Shown one piece after another: positions 32,998-42,143 of a DNA stretch of 64,000 nt. The DNA comes from Qipengyuania huizhouensis. Its GTDB lineage: Bacteria; Pseudomonadota; Alphaproteobacteria; Sphingomonadales; Sphingomonadaceae. The stretch lies in assembly GCF_019711635.1 (NCBI RefSeq), contig NZ_JAIGNT010000003.1, positions 140,164 through 204,163 of the forward strand, written 5' to 3'. Within the stretch, counting starts at the first letter, position 1; every line of letters starts with the position of its first letter. The notes beneath the pieces are model-generated. The model was not told the DNA's origin and made no database searches. It saw only the letters and a program-made list of their open reading frames with translations. A program made the position numbers and the translations under genes.

Positions 32998-35863
32998 CGT
33001 GCGCCCCGAACAAATTGGCAATGGCGGTTGAAATCCGCAGGTTGAGCGCGTGGGCATCTTCGATCGGATCGATGAAATCTCGCCGGATCGCGTCGTAGCT
33101 GTCTCCACCTGACCGCGGGTACTGTGCCTGCTCGTTCATCGCGAAGTCCTCGGTCACCGGATAGCTGGCCGGGAATGCACGGCGCATCTGTGCCAGTGCT
33201 TCATCGATGCGCAGGGTGAAAACCATCTCCAGCACATCACGCCTGCTGATATCGTTGGCGCGACTGAATGCCGGGACCGACACCGCCTTCAGGAACATAT
33301 GCTGGAGCAATGCCAGACGTAGCGCCTGGAGAACGCCGATCATACGTCGAACTTGTTCGCGCTCGGGATGAGGATCTTCGTCAGGCACCAGTTCAAAAAG
33401 ACGGTGAAGCTTGAGTGCATCGACCCGCAGCCGCGAAGCGAGGCGGCGGAAAACGCCGTTGCGATCATCCTGGATCAGGTATTCGGCCAGGGATTCGCAC
33501 GCCTGCGACAGGTGCTCTTCGGTTCCCCGATAGGGGCGGCTCGCCCAATAGGCCGAATTGAACAGCTCACCATAGGCGGCAACGGTCTTGATGCTGGCAA
33601 GCGCGTTGGACGCACGCACCAGACGCATGATCTGCCGGCCCCGGGGGCTTTCCTTCAGCAGCTGGGCGATGTCGTCGTAGTTACTTTCCGCCGCGCTTCC
33701 GACACCGGCGATGATATTCACGGGATAGCCCAGCTGCTGGAGAATAGCGTTGTGTGGGATGGCGCGGATCTGGCGCAAGCTCATTTCGCGATCGGCGGAC
33801 AGGTCTGATTGGCGGCGCGAGACACGGCTTCCCGTGGAGTTCAGCAGACCTAGCCCGAAAGCGGTTACGGCGCGGCTGTATGTACGGCTGGCAAGGTGGT
33901 CCTGCTGGTGATCCTTGATCGCGCGATAGAAATCGAGGCTCAGGTCCGTGCGGCGGTAGAAAGGGTCGGTCGGCGCATCCGGATCGGTATCGGCAGGGGC
34001 GAGCTCGGCGATGGTCGAAAGCGTCGCGCGCGCAAGTTCGGGTGTCGCGAAGAAGAGATATCCGTCTCCGCCCTGGAAACTGGCTTCGGGTTCGAGCTGG
34101 ATGCCGGCACGGGCGAACCGCCGCCTTGCCCACGGGCTCATCGGCCATTCGAGCCGATCCTTGAAACTGGCGGGATGCGCCCCGCGTCCCATACCTTCGC
34201 CATGCGTATTGAATACCAGCGCGGCGACATCGATCAGGCCGTTGGCCGACATGGCATCGGCAAGACGTCCCTGAAGGCGCTCGATAGCGAGGCTCGCCGG
34301 AATCTGGCCGACGAAGCGTCCGGCATCGGAGAACCCCGTCTGGATGGCAATGCGCCCGCGCTTGCGCGCGTAGTCCTGAAAAGCCTCTTCACCGAGCAGC
34401 GCATCGAGGAAACGTCCGCCGTGTTCCAACGCCGTCTCCGTCTCGAACAACGGCGAGACATCGACCTTTTCCTCGATCCCGAACAGCTTGGCGAAATAGA
34501 GTGCAGCGAGCACGGTGGCAGGCTGTTCGCATTCGGCAACGAGCATGCGAATCGGCGCATCGGCATCAATGTGCTTGAGAATCTGCGCCATAGCGAGGAA
34601 CTGGCGCACCGCGGTCGAACTCTCGACAGCGAGGGAGGCGAAATTGGCTGTAAGCGGCTCGGCATTGCGCACCAGGTCCCGCAGGGCCGCCAATCCTCCC
34701 TGACTCCCGAGATCGAGATCGGCTCCACCCTGAATGCGGGACCGGATTGCATTGTGCAATTGCTTGGCGTTCACGCGGAAATGGATGTGACCCATGCCAA
34801 GTCCGTCGGCCCGCATGGCCGCTGCCAGCGTTTTCAGTGCGACAGCCTTCTCCTGCGAGGCAGAGAGCGCTTCCTCCTCAAGCCGCGAAATGACCGACAC
34901 CAGGCTCAGAAGCTTGTCGTCGCCGCCTGTCAGGCTGTTGGCCGCTGCCGAAAGGTCGGCGTGATCGGACAGGTCGCCGGCAAATTCCTCGGCGCTTTCG
35001 GCAGTGCGTTGCTGCGAAGCGCGCAATGGTTCGAGCAGTGGGTGGTTCGGGTCAATCGTGGCCAACTGATTCGCATAGCGATCCAGCCGCTGCGCCTTTT
35101 CCGCGAGCCGGAATGCAATGGAGGTGTACCATTTGATGTCGGTCCGGCCGTCCATGTCGTATCCGACCCAGCTGGCGAAGCGGAAAGGTAACGGTTCCAG
35201 CTCGCGCCAGCGATCCGGCCATTGTCCTGCCGCACATTCCAGCAAGCTCACATTGATCTCATCCCTGGCTTCCTGTGCGTGGGCCAAGGCTGACATGGCA
35301 CGGCCATGCTCGTATTCCAGAGTGATTTCGGGACGTTTGGTTTCCGTGCGGCTTACTTCGTGTCCGCCACCCGCTGCTTGCGCAACCATCTCGCTTTGTG
35401 CCGGGGAGAGCAGGAAAGTCGGGTGCGCGGTGAATACCACATGGAGTTGCGGGTGGGACCACCGCTTGCGGAATTCTTCAAAACCGGCAGTTCCGGAGCA
35501 GAAATCCGACAAGCGAACGCCGGTTTTCTGGGGCGTCACGAGACGGCGCAGCCGGTCCGCTCGCGACTCCAGAGACCTTGTCTCCAGTTCACCGACAAGA
35601 CTGGAGAAATCCGCAAGCGATATTTCGCCAGCCTCGAGCACCCGCGACAGATCGTGCGCCAGCTGGAAGACCGGATTGAACAGCGGTGTTTCCCGCGTGC
35701 GCTTGTGCAACTGCCGCAAGGCATCGGTAAGAGTGGCAAAGGTCAGCGGTTGCAGGTCAGGCACGTGGAAACTCCCCTTTCTCTCCAATACGGAGACTGC
35801 GCGCGAAAGTGCCCGCGGAGTCAACCTGCCACGTTGCAGTGCAGCATGAATAGGTTTGCGCAA
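32993..35863 (-). CDS. ppc: Divergent phosphoenolpyruvate carboxylase
   Basis: The product is 956 residues, close to the usual 880-980 for PEP carboxylase, which makes oxaloacetate from PEP and bicarbonate to refill the TCA cycle. The TAHPT motif is present near residue 144, and SLRQIRAIPHNAILQQLGYP aligns with the SLRAIPW region. But the usual HGRGG-x-GRGG active loop reads THGEGMGRGAHPAS near residue 552, replacing the first Arg with Glu, and the IPW Trp is His. GSRVSRR replaces GSRPxxR. The family assignment is sound, but activity is less certain than for a canonical enzyme. It converges with the nfrA-like gene and diverges from mtnP. Confidence 0.8.
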   Translation of the reverse strand: MRKPIHAALQRGRLTPRALSRAVSVLERKGSFHVPDLQPLTFATLTDALRQLHKRTRETPLFNPVFQLAHDLSRVLEAGEISLADFSSLVGELETRSLESRADRLRRLVTPQKTGVRLSDFCSGTAGFEEFRKRWSHPQLHVVFTAHPTFLLSPAQSEMVAQAAGGGHEVSRTETKRPEITLEYEHGRAMSALAHAQEARDEINVSLLECAAGQWPDRWRELEPLPFRFASWVGYDMDGRTDIKWYTSIAFRLAEKAQRLDRYANQLATIDPNHPLLEPLRASQQRTAESAEEFAGDLSDHADLSAAANSLTGGDDKLLSLVSVISRLEEEALSASQEKAVALKTLAAAMRADGLGMGHIHFRVNAKQLHNAIRSRIQGGADLDLGSQGGLAALRDLVRNAEPLTANFASLAVESSTAVRQFLAMAQILKHIDADAPIRMLVAECEQPATVLAALYFAKLFGIEEKVDVSPLFETETALEHGGRFLDALLGEEAFQDYARKRGRIAIQTGFSDAGRFVGQIPASLAIERLQGRLADAMSANGLIDVAALVFNTHGEGMGRGAHPASFKDRLEWPMSPWARRRFARAGIQLEPEASFQGGDGYLFFATPELARATLSTIAELAPADTDPDAPTDPFYRRTDLSLDFYRAIKDHQQDHLASRTYSRAVTAFGLGLLNSTGSRVSRRQSDLSADREMSLRQIRAIPHNAILQQLGYPVNIIAGVGSAAESNYDDIAQLLKESPRGRQIMRLVRASNALASIKTVAAYGELFNSAYWASRPYRGTEEHLSQACESLAEYLIQDDRNGVFRRLASRLRVDALKLHRLFELVPDEDPHPEREQVRRMIGVLQALRLALLQHMFLKAVSVPAFSRANDISRRDVLEMVFTLRIDEALAQMRRAFPASYPVTEDFAMNEQAQYPRSGGDSYDAIRRDFIDPIEDAHALNLRISTAIANLFGAHG

Positions 35864-35981
35864 CGGCCACTTTACTTGTCGCCGTCAATTCTCCACCCCT
35901 CACCGACCATTAACCGAGACCGCCAACCGTGTGGTGACAAGCTGTGCACATGACTGCGACGGGGAAGCGAAAGGCAAATAC

Positions 35982-36854
35982 ATGAGCGACTGGACGATCG
36001 GCATCCTCGGGGGATCGGGCCTCTACGCAATCGAGGCTTTGCAGGAGAAGCAGTGGATCGAGGTCGGCTCGCCCTGGGGCAAGCCATCGGACAAGATCCT
36101 GTGCGGCAAGATCGGACATGTCCGCGTGCGTTTCCTGCCGCGTCATGGCCGCGGCCATCCGATAATCCCGGGCAGGGTCGATGCACGCGCAAACATCGAT
36201 GCGCTGAAACGCGCAGGCTGCACCGATATCCTTGCCATCAGCGCGGTCGGCTCCCTTTCCGAAGACCTGCCGCCGGGACGGTTCGTCTGCGTCGACCAGT
36301 TCATCGACAATACCAAGGGTCGTCCGTCCAGCTTCTTCGACAGCGGCTTCGTTGCGCATGTGTCCATGGGCGATCCGGTTTGCGAGCGTTTGTCGAAACA
36401 TGCTGCGAAAGCGGTCGAGAAGGCAGGCGGCGAAGTGACGATGGGCGCGACCTATCTTGCGATGGAGGGGCCGCAGTTTTCGACCCGCGCCGAAAGCCGC
36501 CTCTATCGCCACTGGGGCGCCGAAGTTATCGGCATGACCGGCATGCCCGAAGCCAAGCTCGCACGGGAAGCGGAGCTGCCCTATGCCATGCTGGCCATGG
36601 TAACCGACTGGGACAGCTGGCGTGATGGGGAAACAGCGGTCGACGTGAGCGACATCATCGAACAGATGGGCAAGAATGCCGATCTCGCCGCAGCGACCGT
36701 GGAGAAATTCTGCAAGGGTCTGCCGAAAAAGCGGACGCCTTCGCCGATCGATCGCGCGCTCGACGACAGCGTCATTACCGCGCCCGACAAGCACGACCGC
36801 GAACTGATGGCCAAGCTCGATGCGGTCGCCGGACGCCTGTTCCGCGCGGGATGA
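35982..36854 (+). CDS. mtnP: S-methyl-5'-thioadenosine phosphorylase
   Basis: The product is 290 residues from ATG 35982. It splits methylthioadenosine with phosphate into adenine and methylthioribose-1-phosphate, in methionine salvage after polyamine synthesis. Signature segments: IGILGGSGLYAIEAL, LPRHGRGHPIIPGRV, GATYLAMEGPQFSTRAESRLY and VIGMTGMPEAKLAREAELPY. The MTAP-type MEGPQFSTRAE and ITDW/VTDWDSW patterns distinguish it from ordinary purine nucleoside phosphorylases. Its stop overlaps glpD (ATGA), which suggests coupling without an obvious pathway link. Confidence 0.93.
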   Translation: MSDWTIGILGGSGLYAIEALQEKQWIEVGSPWGKPSDKILCGKIGHVRVRFLPRHGRGHPIIPGRVDARANIDALKRAGCTDILAISAVGSLSEDLPPGRFVCVDQFIDNTKGRPSSFFDSGFVAHVSMGDPVCERLSKHAAKAVEKAGGEVTMGATYLAMEGPQFSTRAESRLYRHWGAEVIGMTGMPEAKLAREAELPYAMLAMVTDWDSWRDGETAVDVSDIIEQMGKNADLAAATVEKFCKGLPKKRTPSPIDRALDDSVITAPDKHDRELMAKLDAVAGRLFRAG

Positions 36855-38338
36855 ACGAGCCGCTCGACCTTCTCGTCATCGGCGGCGGCATCAACGGCGC
36901 GGGAATTGCCCGCGATGCAGCTGGGCGCGGACTGACGGTCGAACTAGTCGAGAAAGACGATCTTGCGTCGCACACATCCTCCGCCAGCACCAAGCTGGTG
37001 CATGGCGGCCTGCGCTATCTGGAGCAGTTCGAATTTCGTCTGGTTGGAGAATCCCTGCGCGAACGCGAAGTGCTGCTCGCGAACGCGCCGCATATCATCT
37101 GGCCGCTGCGCTTCGTTCTGCCGCACGAACCCTCGATGCGACCCAGATGGATGCTGCAGGCAGGCCTTGCACTGTACGACCGCCTCGGCGGCCGCAAGCG
37201 CCTGCCGAAATCGCGCAAGGTGGATCTGCGCATCGCTCCGCATCGCGCGATCTTGCAGGACAGGCTCGTGGCGGGCTTCGAATACTCGGATTGCTGGGTA
37301 GAGGATGCGCGGATGGTCGTCCTTACCGCGATGGATGCCAAGGCACGCGGGGCAAGGATATCGACACGTACCGAGTGCACGAATCTCGTCCGGAGCCAAG
37401 CCAACTGGTTGGCCACTGTGCGCGACGGAAACGGCGAGCGGACGATCGTTGCCAAGGCAGTGGTGAACGCCGCGGGTCCGTGGGTCGACAAGGTGGCAAA
37501 AGCGGCTCTCGGACAGGGAACACCTGCGCACTTGCGGCTCGTCAAGGGCAGCCACATTATCGTCCCGCGCGCCTATCCGGGCGATCATGCCTATATCTTC
37601 CAGCAGGACGACAAGCGCATCGTCTTCGCCATACCCTACGAGCGCGATTATACGCTGATCGGGACGACGGACCTGCTGTATGAGGGCGATTTGGACGATG
37701 TCCAGATCACTTCCGACGAACGCGCCTATCTGCGCGAGGCGGTAACGCAATATCTGAGAAGCGGCGTCACCGAAGAGGATATCGTCTATACCTATGCCGG
37801 CGTTCGCCCGCTCTATGAGGACAAGGCGGCGAGCAATTCGACGGTCACGCGCGACTATGTCTTCGAAGTCGAAGCTACGGGCGGCGCGCCGATCCTGTCT
37901 GTCTATGGCGGCAAGATCACGACCTATCGCAAGCTTGCCGAACATGCGCTGGCCAAGCTCTCGCAGCATATGAATATTCCGGGCGAGGCATGGACCGTCG
38001 ATGCACCTTTGCCGGGCGGCGATATTGCAGATGCCGATTTCGCGCGCTTTTTGTGGGATGCCGGGGAGCGGCACATATGGATACCGCCCGAAATGCTGCT
38101 CCGTCTCGGGCGTGCCTACGGAACCCGGATCGATAAGGTGGTGGGTACGGCGACCGCTCTCGAAGGCTTGGGTGAACATTTCGGTGGCGATCTCTACGAG
38201 GCGGAACTGGAATATCTCGTAGCGCATGAATTCGCCCGAACAGCCGACGACGTACTGTGGCGGCGCAGCAAGCTGGGTATGCATCTGTCTGAACAGGCTA
38301 CGGATTCCGTTGCGCGTTGGTTCGCTCAGCGGGATTGA
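36851..38338 (+). CDS. glpD: Aerobic glycerol-3-phosphate dehydrogenase
   Basis: The product is 495 residues. The FAD-binding N-terminus is DLLVIGGGINGAGIARDAAG, followed by SSASTKLVHGGLRYLEQFEF, HGGxRYL being the GlpD hallmark. AAGPWVDKVAK, GTTDLLYEGDLDDVQIT and YTYAGVRPLYED, GGKITTYRKLAE follow, and a C-terminal alpha domain ends the protein. It oxidises glycerol-3-phosphate to dihydroxyacetone phosphate and delivers electrons to quinone at the membrane. No glpF or glpK is adjacent in the window. Confidence 0.96.
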   Translation: MNEPLDLLVIGGGINGAGIARDAAGRGLTVELVEKDDLASHTSSASTKLVHGGLRYLEQFEFRLVGESLREREVLLANAPHIIWPLRFVLPHEPSMRPRWMLQAGLALYDRLGGRKRLPKSRKVDLRIAPHRAILQDRLVAGFEYSDCWVEDARMVVLTAMDAKARGARISTRTECTNLVRSQANWLATVRDGNGERTIVAKAVVNAAGPWVDKVAKAALGQGTPAHLRLVKGSHIIVPRAYPGDHAYIFQQDDKRIVFAIPYERDYTLIGTTDLLYEGDLDDVQITSDERAYLREAVTQYLRSGVTEEDIVYTYAGVRPLYEDKAASNSTVTRDYVFEVEATGGAPILSVYGGKITTYRKLAEHALAKLSQHMNIPGEAWTVDAPLPGGDIADADFARFLWDAGERHIWIPPEMLLRLGRAYGTRIDKVVGTATALEGLGEHFGGDLYEAELEYLVAHEFARTADDVLWRRSKLGMHLSEQATDSVARWFAQRD

Positions 38339-38436
38339 TTAGTTCTCTCGGAACAACGGCTTGCAACAAAGCTTGAAAGGGCATCGCGACAGGTCCAAGT
38401 GGCCTCGTCAGACCACCCCTGATTCACCGGAGTCGC

Positions 38437-41400
38437 ATGGCCCTGCACGATCCTGCCCGCCTTTCCCCTATCTCCCGCCAGACCTTGCGCGAGGACTATC
38501 GCGCAGAGGAGAACGCCTGCGTCGCGCAGCGCATGGAACAGGCCGCCCAGGCCGAAGCGAAACATTCCGAAGCGGCAGCTTTGGCATCCAAGCTGATCGA
38601 AGGCGCGCGGCGCCGCAAGGCGAGCGGTATAGATGCCTTCCTGCACCAGTATGGCCTTGCGACAGAAGAAGGCGTGGCGCTGATGTGCCTTGCCGAAGCG
38701 CTGCTTCGCGTACCGGATGCGGCCACAGCCGATGCCCTGATCCGCGACAAGATCGGCGATATCGACTGGTCCGAACATATGGGCGAAAGTTCATCCACCT
38801 TCGTCAACGCGGCGACTTTCTCGCTTATGCTGACCGGCGAAGTACTCGAACGGCCGGAAGAGGCGCAAAAGGGCATGGGCTCGACGCTCAAACGAGCGGT
38901 CAACCGCCTGGGCGAGCCAGTAATCCGCAGGGCTACCCTGCAGGCGATGCGTATCCTTGGTGGTCAGTTCGTCTATGGCCGCACGATCGATGAATCCCTG
39001 AAGCGGGCCGCGCCCGAGCGTGCCAAGGGGCTTACCCACAGCTTCGATATGCTCGGCGAGGCGGCGATGACCTATGCCGATGCCGACCGTTATGCTGCCA
39101 ATTACGAGAAGGCGATCGACCGGCTGGTGCGCGAGGCATCGGGCAAGGTTTCGACCTCGCCGGGTATCTCGGTGAAACTGTCTGCCCTGCATCCGAAATA
39201 CAGTTTCCTGCACGCCGACGAGGCGGTAGCGGACATGCTGCCGATCGTGCGCCACCTCGCCACCAAGGCGCGCGATGCGAATATCCATTTCACCATCGAC
39301 GCCGAGGAAGCCGACAGGCTCGAATTGTCGATGGACATCATTGAGGCCCTGGTACGCGACGACAGCCTGTTCAAGCGAGCTGACGGCACCCGCTGGGAAG
39401 GCTTTGGACTTGCGATCCAAGCCTATCAGAAGCGTGGACTTCCCATGTGCGACTGGGTCGCGCGGCTGGCACGCAAATACGATCGCAAGTTCTTCGTCCG
39501 GCTGGTGAAGGGCGCTTATTGGGATACCGAGATCAAACTCAGCCAGGTGGGCGGTTTCACGGATTTCCCCGTATTCACACGCAAATTGGGTACCGATGTC
39601 AGCTATCTCGCCTGCGCGGAAAAGCTGCTTGCCAGCGACGATGTCATCTACCCGGCATTCGCCACGCACAACGCCTATACGATTGGCGCTGTCAAGGCCT
39701 TAGCCGGAAGCAAGGAATTCGAATTCCAGCGGCTCCACGGCATGGGCGAGGACATATACGGAGCGCTCACTCAGGAAGAGGGCAACCGGAAGACCAACGT
39801 GCGTATCTATGCGCCAACGGGGACGCATAAGGACCTGCTGGCCTATCTGGTACGCCGCCTTCTCGAGAACGGAGCAAATTCCAGCTTCGTCAATCGCATG
39901 GCGGATGCGGAAATCCCGGTAGAAGAGCTGGTAACCTGCCCAATCAAGGATATGCGAGGGCTCAAACCCTATCGCAATCCGGGAATCCCGCTGCCGAGCG
40001 ATATCTTCCCCAACCGCCGCAATTCCGCAGGGATCGATCTGTCCGATCCGCTGGTCCGCGAGCCGCTGATTGAACGGCTGAAGAAACTGGACAGCAAGCA
40101 TTGGCGCGCAGAGCCGACCTTCATGTCTTCTGCCGAGGGCGAAGTCGCACCGATCAACAAGCCGCATGATCTTTCCGCCGAGGTCGGCACACGCCGCGAC
40201 GCGCTCGGCTTCGAGGTCGAGGAAGCGATCACGCGCGCCGTAGCGATCCAGCCGGGCTGGAACGCGCTTGGCGGCGAAAAGCGCGCCTTGCTGCTGGAAG
40301 CGGCGGCAGACCTCTTCGAGGAACATACCGACGAGTTCCTCTCTCTCTGCCAGCGAGAGGCCGGCAAGACATTGCAGGATGCCGTGCTCGAATTGCGCGA
40401 AGCGGTGGATTTCCTCCGCTACTATGCCACCGAGGCACGGCGCTTGTTCACCACCCCGACGCCACTGCCGGGCCCGACCGGGGAAGAAAACCGCCTGACG
40501 CTGAACGGCCGCGGCGTATTCGCCTGCATTTCGCCGTGGAATTTCCCGCTGGCGATTTTCATCGGTACGCCTGCCGCAGCGTTGGCCGCCGGTAATACGG
40601 TCGTTGCCAAGCCTGCCGAACAGACCCCGCTGATTGCCGCACTGGCAGTCGACTTGTGCCACAAGGCGGGCATTCCGGAAGAAGCTTTCCAGATCCTGCC
40701 CGGCGCCGGGGATGTCGGCGAATTCATCACTTCGGATCCCCGCATCGCCGGAGTAGCCTTCACCGGTTCGACCCAGACCGCCCAGGCGATCAATCGCGGC
40801 CTTGCTTCGCGCGACGGACCGATCGCCACCCTGATCGCCGAAACCGGCGGGCAGAACGCAATGATCGTCGACTCGACCGCACTGCCGGAACAAGTCACGC
40901 GCGATGTCGTAGCTTCTGCGTTCCAGAGTGCAGGCCAGCGCTGTTCGGCGCTGCGCGTGTTGCATATTCAGGAAGATGTCTATGACGAAATGCTGACGAT
41001 GATCCGCGGTGGATTCGAGGCATTGACCCTGGGCAACCCGGAAAATCTCGCCACCGATGTCGGACCGGTAATCGATCCCGATGCGAAGGCAGCTCTCGAA
41101 CGCCATGTCGCACGCCGCAAGACCGGCGGCGCTCAGGTCTGGCGCCGCAGGCTGCATCGCGGCGCTTCCAAGGGCTGCTATGTCGCGCCGACGATCATCG
41201 AGCTTGATTCGATCCTCGATCTCAAGCGCGAAAATTTCGGGCCGATCCTCCATGTGGTGAAATATCGCGCCTCTGAAATCGACCGCGTGATCGAAGAAAT
41301 CAACGCCACCGGCTACGGCCTGACGCTGGGCCTGCACAGCCGCAACGACGACATGCGCGCCTATGTCGAGGCACGTGCCAGGGTCGGCAATTTCTACGTC

Positions 41401-41577
41401 AATCGCAACCAGATCGGTGCCGTGGTGGAAAGCCAGCCGTTCGGAGGCGAGGGTCTGTCCGGGACCGGCCCGAAGGCTGGTGGGCCGAACTATGTGACCC
41501 GCTTCGCAACCGAACGCGTGGTGTGCATCGATACCACGGCAGCGGGCGGCAATGCGACGCTGCTGGCAAGCGGATAA
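38437..41577 (+). CDS. putA: Bifunctional proline dehydrogenase / glutamate-semialdehyde dehydrogenase PutA
   Basis: The product has 1046 residues, a short-type PutA without the N-terminal ribbon-helix-helix DNA-binding domain, so it is probably not a self-repressor. It converts proline to glutamate in two steps with channelling of pyrroline-5-carboxylate. The proline dehydrogenase barrel spans about 150-470 (FDMLGEAAMTYADADRY, VRLVKGAYWDTEIK). The aldehyde dehydrogenase part spans about 540-1020 (CISPWNFPLAIFIGTPAAAL, AETGGQNAMIVDSTALPEQ, the Cys in SAGQRCSALRVLH). No leader or regulator gene is adjacent. Confidence 0.97.
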   Translation: MALHDPARLSPISRQTLREDYRAEENACVAQRMEQAAQAEAKHSEAAALASKLIEGARRRKASGIDAFLHQYGLATEEGVALMCLAEALLRVPDAATADALIRDKIGDIDWSEHMGESSSTFVNAATFSLMLTGEVLERPEEAQKGMGSTLKRAVNRLGEPVIRRATLQAMRILGGQFVYGRTIDESLKRAAPERAKGLTHSFDMLGEAAMTYADADRYAANYEKAIDRLVREASGKVSTSPGISVKLSALHPKYSFLHADEAVADMLPIVRHLATKARDANIHFTIDAEEADRLELSMDIIEALVRDDSLFKRADGTRWEGFGLAIQAYQKRGLPMCDWVARLARKYDRKFFVRLVKGAYWDTEIKLSQVGGFTDFPVFTRKLGTDVSYLACAEKLLASDDVIYPAFATHNAYTIGAVKALAGSKEFEFQRLHGMGEDIYGALTQEEGNRKTNVRIYAPTGTHKDLLAYLVRRLLENGANSSFVNRMADAEIPVEELVTCPIKDMRGLKPYRNPGIPLPSDIFPNRRNSAGIDLSDPLVREPLIERLKKLDSKHWRAEPTFMSSAEGEVAPINKPHDLSAEVGTRRDALGFEVEEAITRAVAIQPGWNALGGEKRALLLEAAADLFEEHTDEFLSLCQREAGKTLQDAVLELREAVDFLRYYATEARRLFTTPTPLPGPTGEENRLTLNGRGVFACISPWNFPLAIFIGTPAAALAAGNTVVAKPAEQTPLIAALAVDLCHKAGIPEEAFQILPGAGDVGEFITSDPRIAGVAFTGSTQTAQAINRGLASRDGPIATLIAETGGQNAMIVDSTALPEQVTRDVVASAFQSAGQRCSALRVLHIQEDVYDEMLTMIRGGFEALTLGNPENLATDVGPVIDPDAKAALERHVARRKTGGAQVWRRRLHRGASKGCYVAPTIIELDSILDLKRENFGPILHVVKYRASEIDRVIEEINATGYGLTLGLHSRNDDMRAYVEARARVGNFYVNRNQIGAVVESQPFGGEGLSGTGPKAGGPNYVTRFATERVVCIDTTAAGGNATLLASG

Positions 41578-41622
41578 CCCAAGTCATTGCGAATCCATGG
41601 CATGGCTGCTTTAAGGCCGCCC

Positions 41623-42135
41623 ATGGTTCGCATTTTTCGCACGGCGTTACTGCTGCTCGCGCTGGGATGGTCATCGTTTGCCGCAGCAGCGGTCGACATT
41701 ACTTTCCATTCCTTCAACGGATCGGTGCTGGCGGGCCGCTATCCCCATACCTTTGTGTCGATGGAAGGCACTCTGGAGGATGGCACACCGGTCAAGGAGA
41801 ACTTCGGCTTTTCAGCCAAAAGAGCTTCGTTGGCTGTGCTTAACGGTCCGGTCGAACACATGATCCTGGTCGAAGAGGAAAAGTGGTTGCGCAAGACCAA
41901 CCGCCATTTCACCCTATCGATGACCGACGAGCAATATCGCAAGGTCAGCGCTCTGGTCGAGGCCTGGCGCAACGCACCTGGAAAATATTACGACCTCGAA
42001 ACGCGCAACTGCATTCATTTCGTTGGCGAGATCGCCAAGATCATGGGATTGAAGGTCAACTACCCCGACAAGCTGCTTCGCAAACCCAAAAGCTGGCTCA
42101 ACTACATAACTACGCTAAATCCGCAGCTGGGCTGA
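41623..42135 (+). CDS. Secreted NCxHF-motif protein, possibly NlpC/P60-like (LRAT-type) fold
   Basis: The product is 170 residues from ATG 41623. A signal peptide (RTALLLLALGWSSFAAAA) is followed by a soluble domain with H42 in GRYPHTFVSMEG and the motif ETRNCIHFVGEIAK (C130, H132). An N-terminal strand His followed by a late NC(E/I)HFV resembles the permuted papain-like LRAT/NlpC arrangement, so a periplasmic hydrolase or acyltransferase is possible. This rests on motif likeness only. It follows putA by 46 bp but shows no functional link. Confidence 0.75.
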   Translation: MVRIFRTALLLLALGWSSFAAAAVDITFHSFNGSVLAGRYPHTFVSMEGTLEDGTPVKENFGFSAKRASLAVLNGPVEHMILVEEEKWLRKTNRHFTLSMTDEQYRKVSALVEAWRNAPGKYYDLETRNCIHFVGEIAKIMGLKVNYPDKLLRKPKSWLNYITTLNPQLG

Positions 42136-42143
42136 AAGCCCGA

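Noticed and set aside
36944..38284. A 446-codon open frame antisense to glpD, and similar long antisense frames over ppc (33896-35191) and putA (39700-41337)
   Set aside because: All are shadows of clear genes, caused by codon bias.
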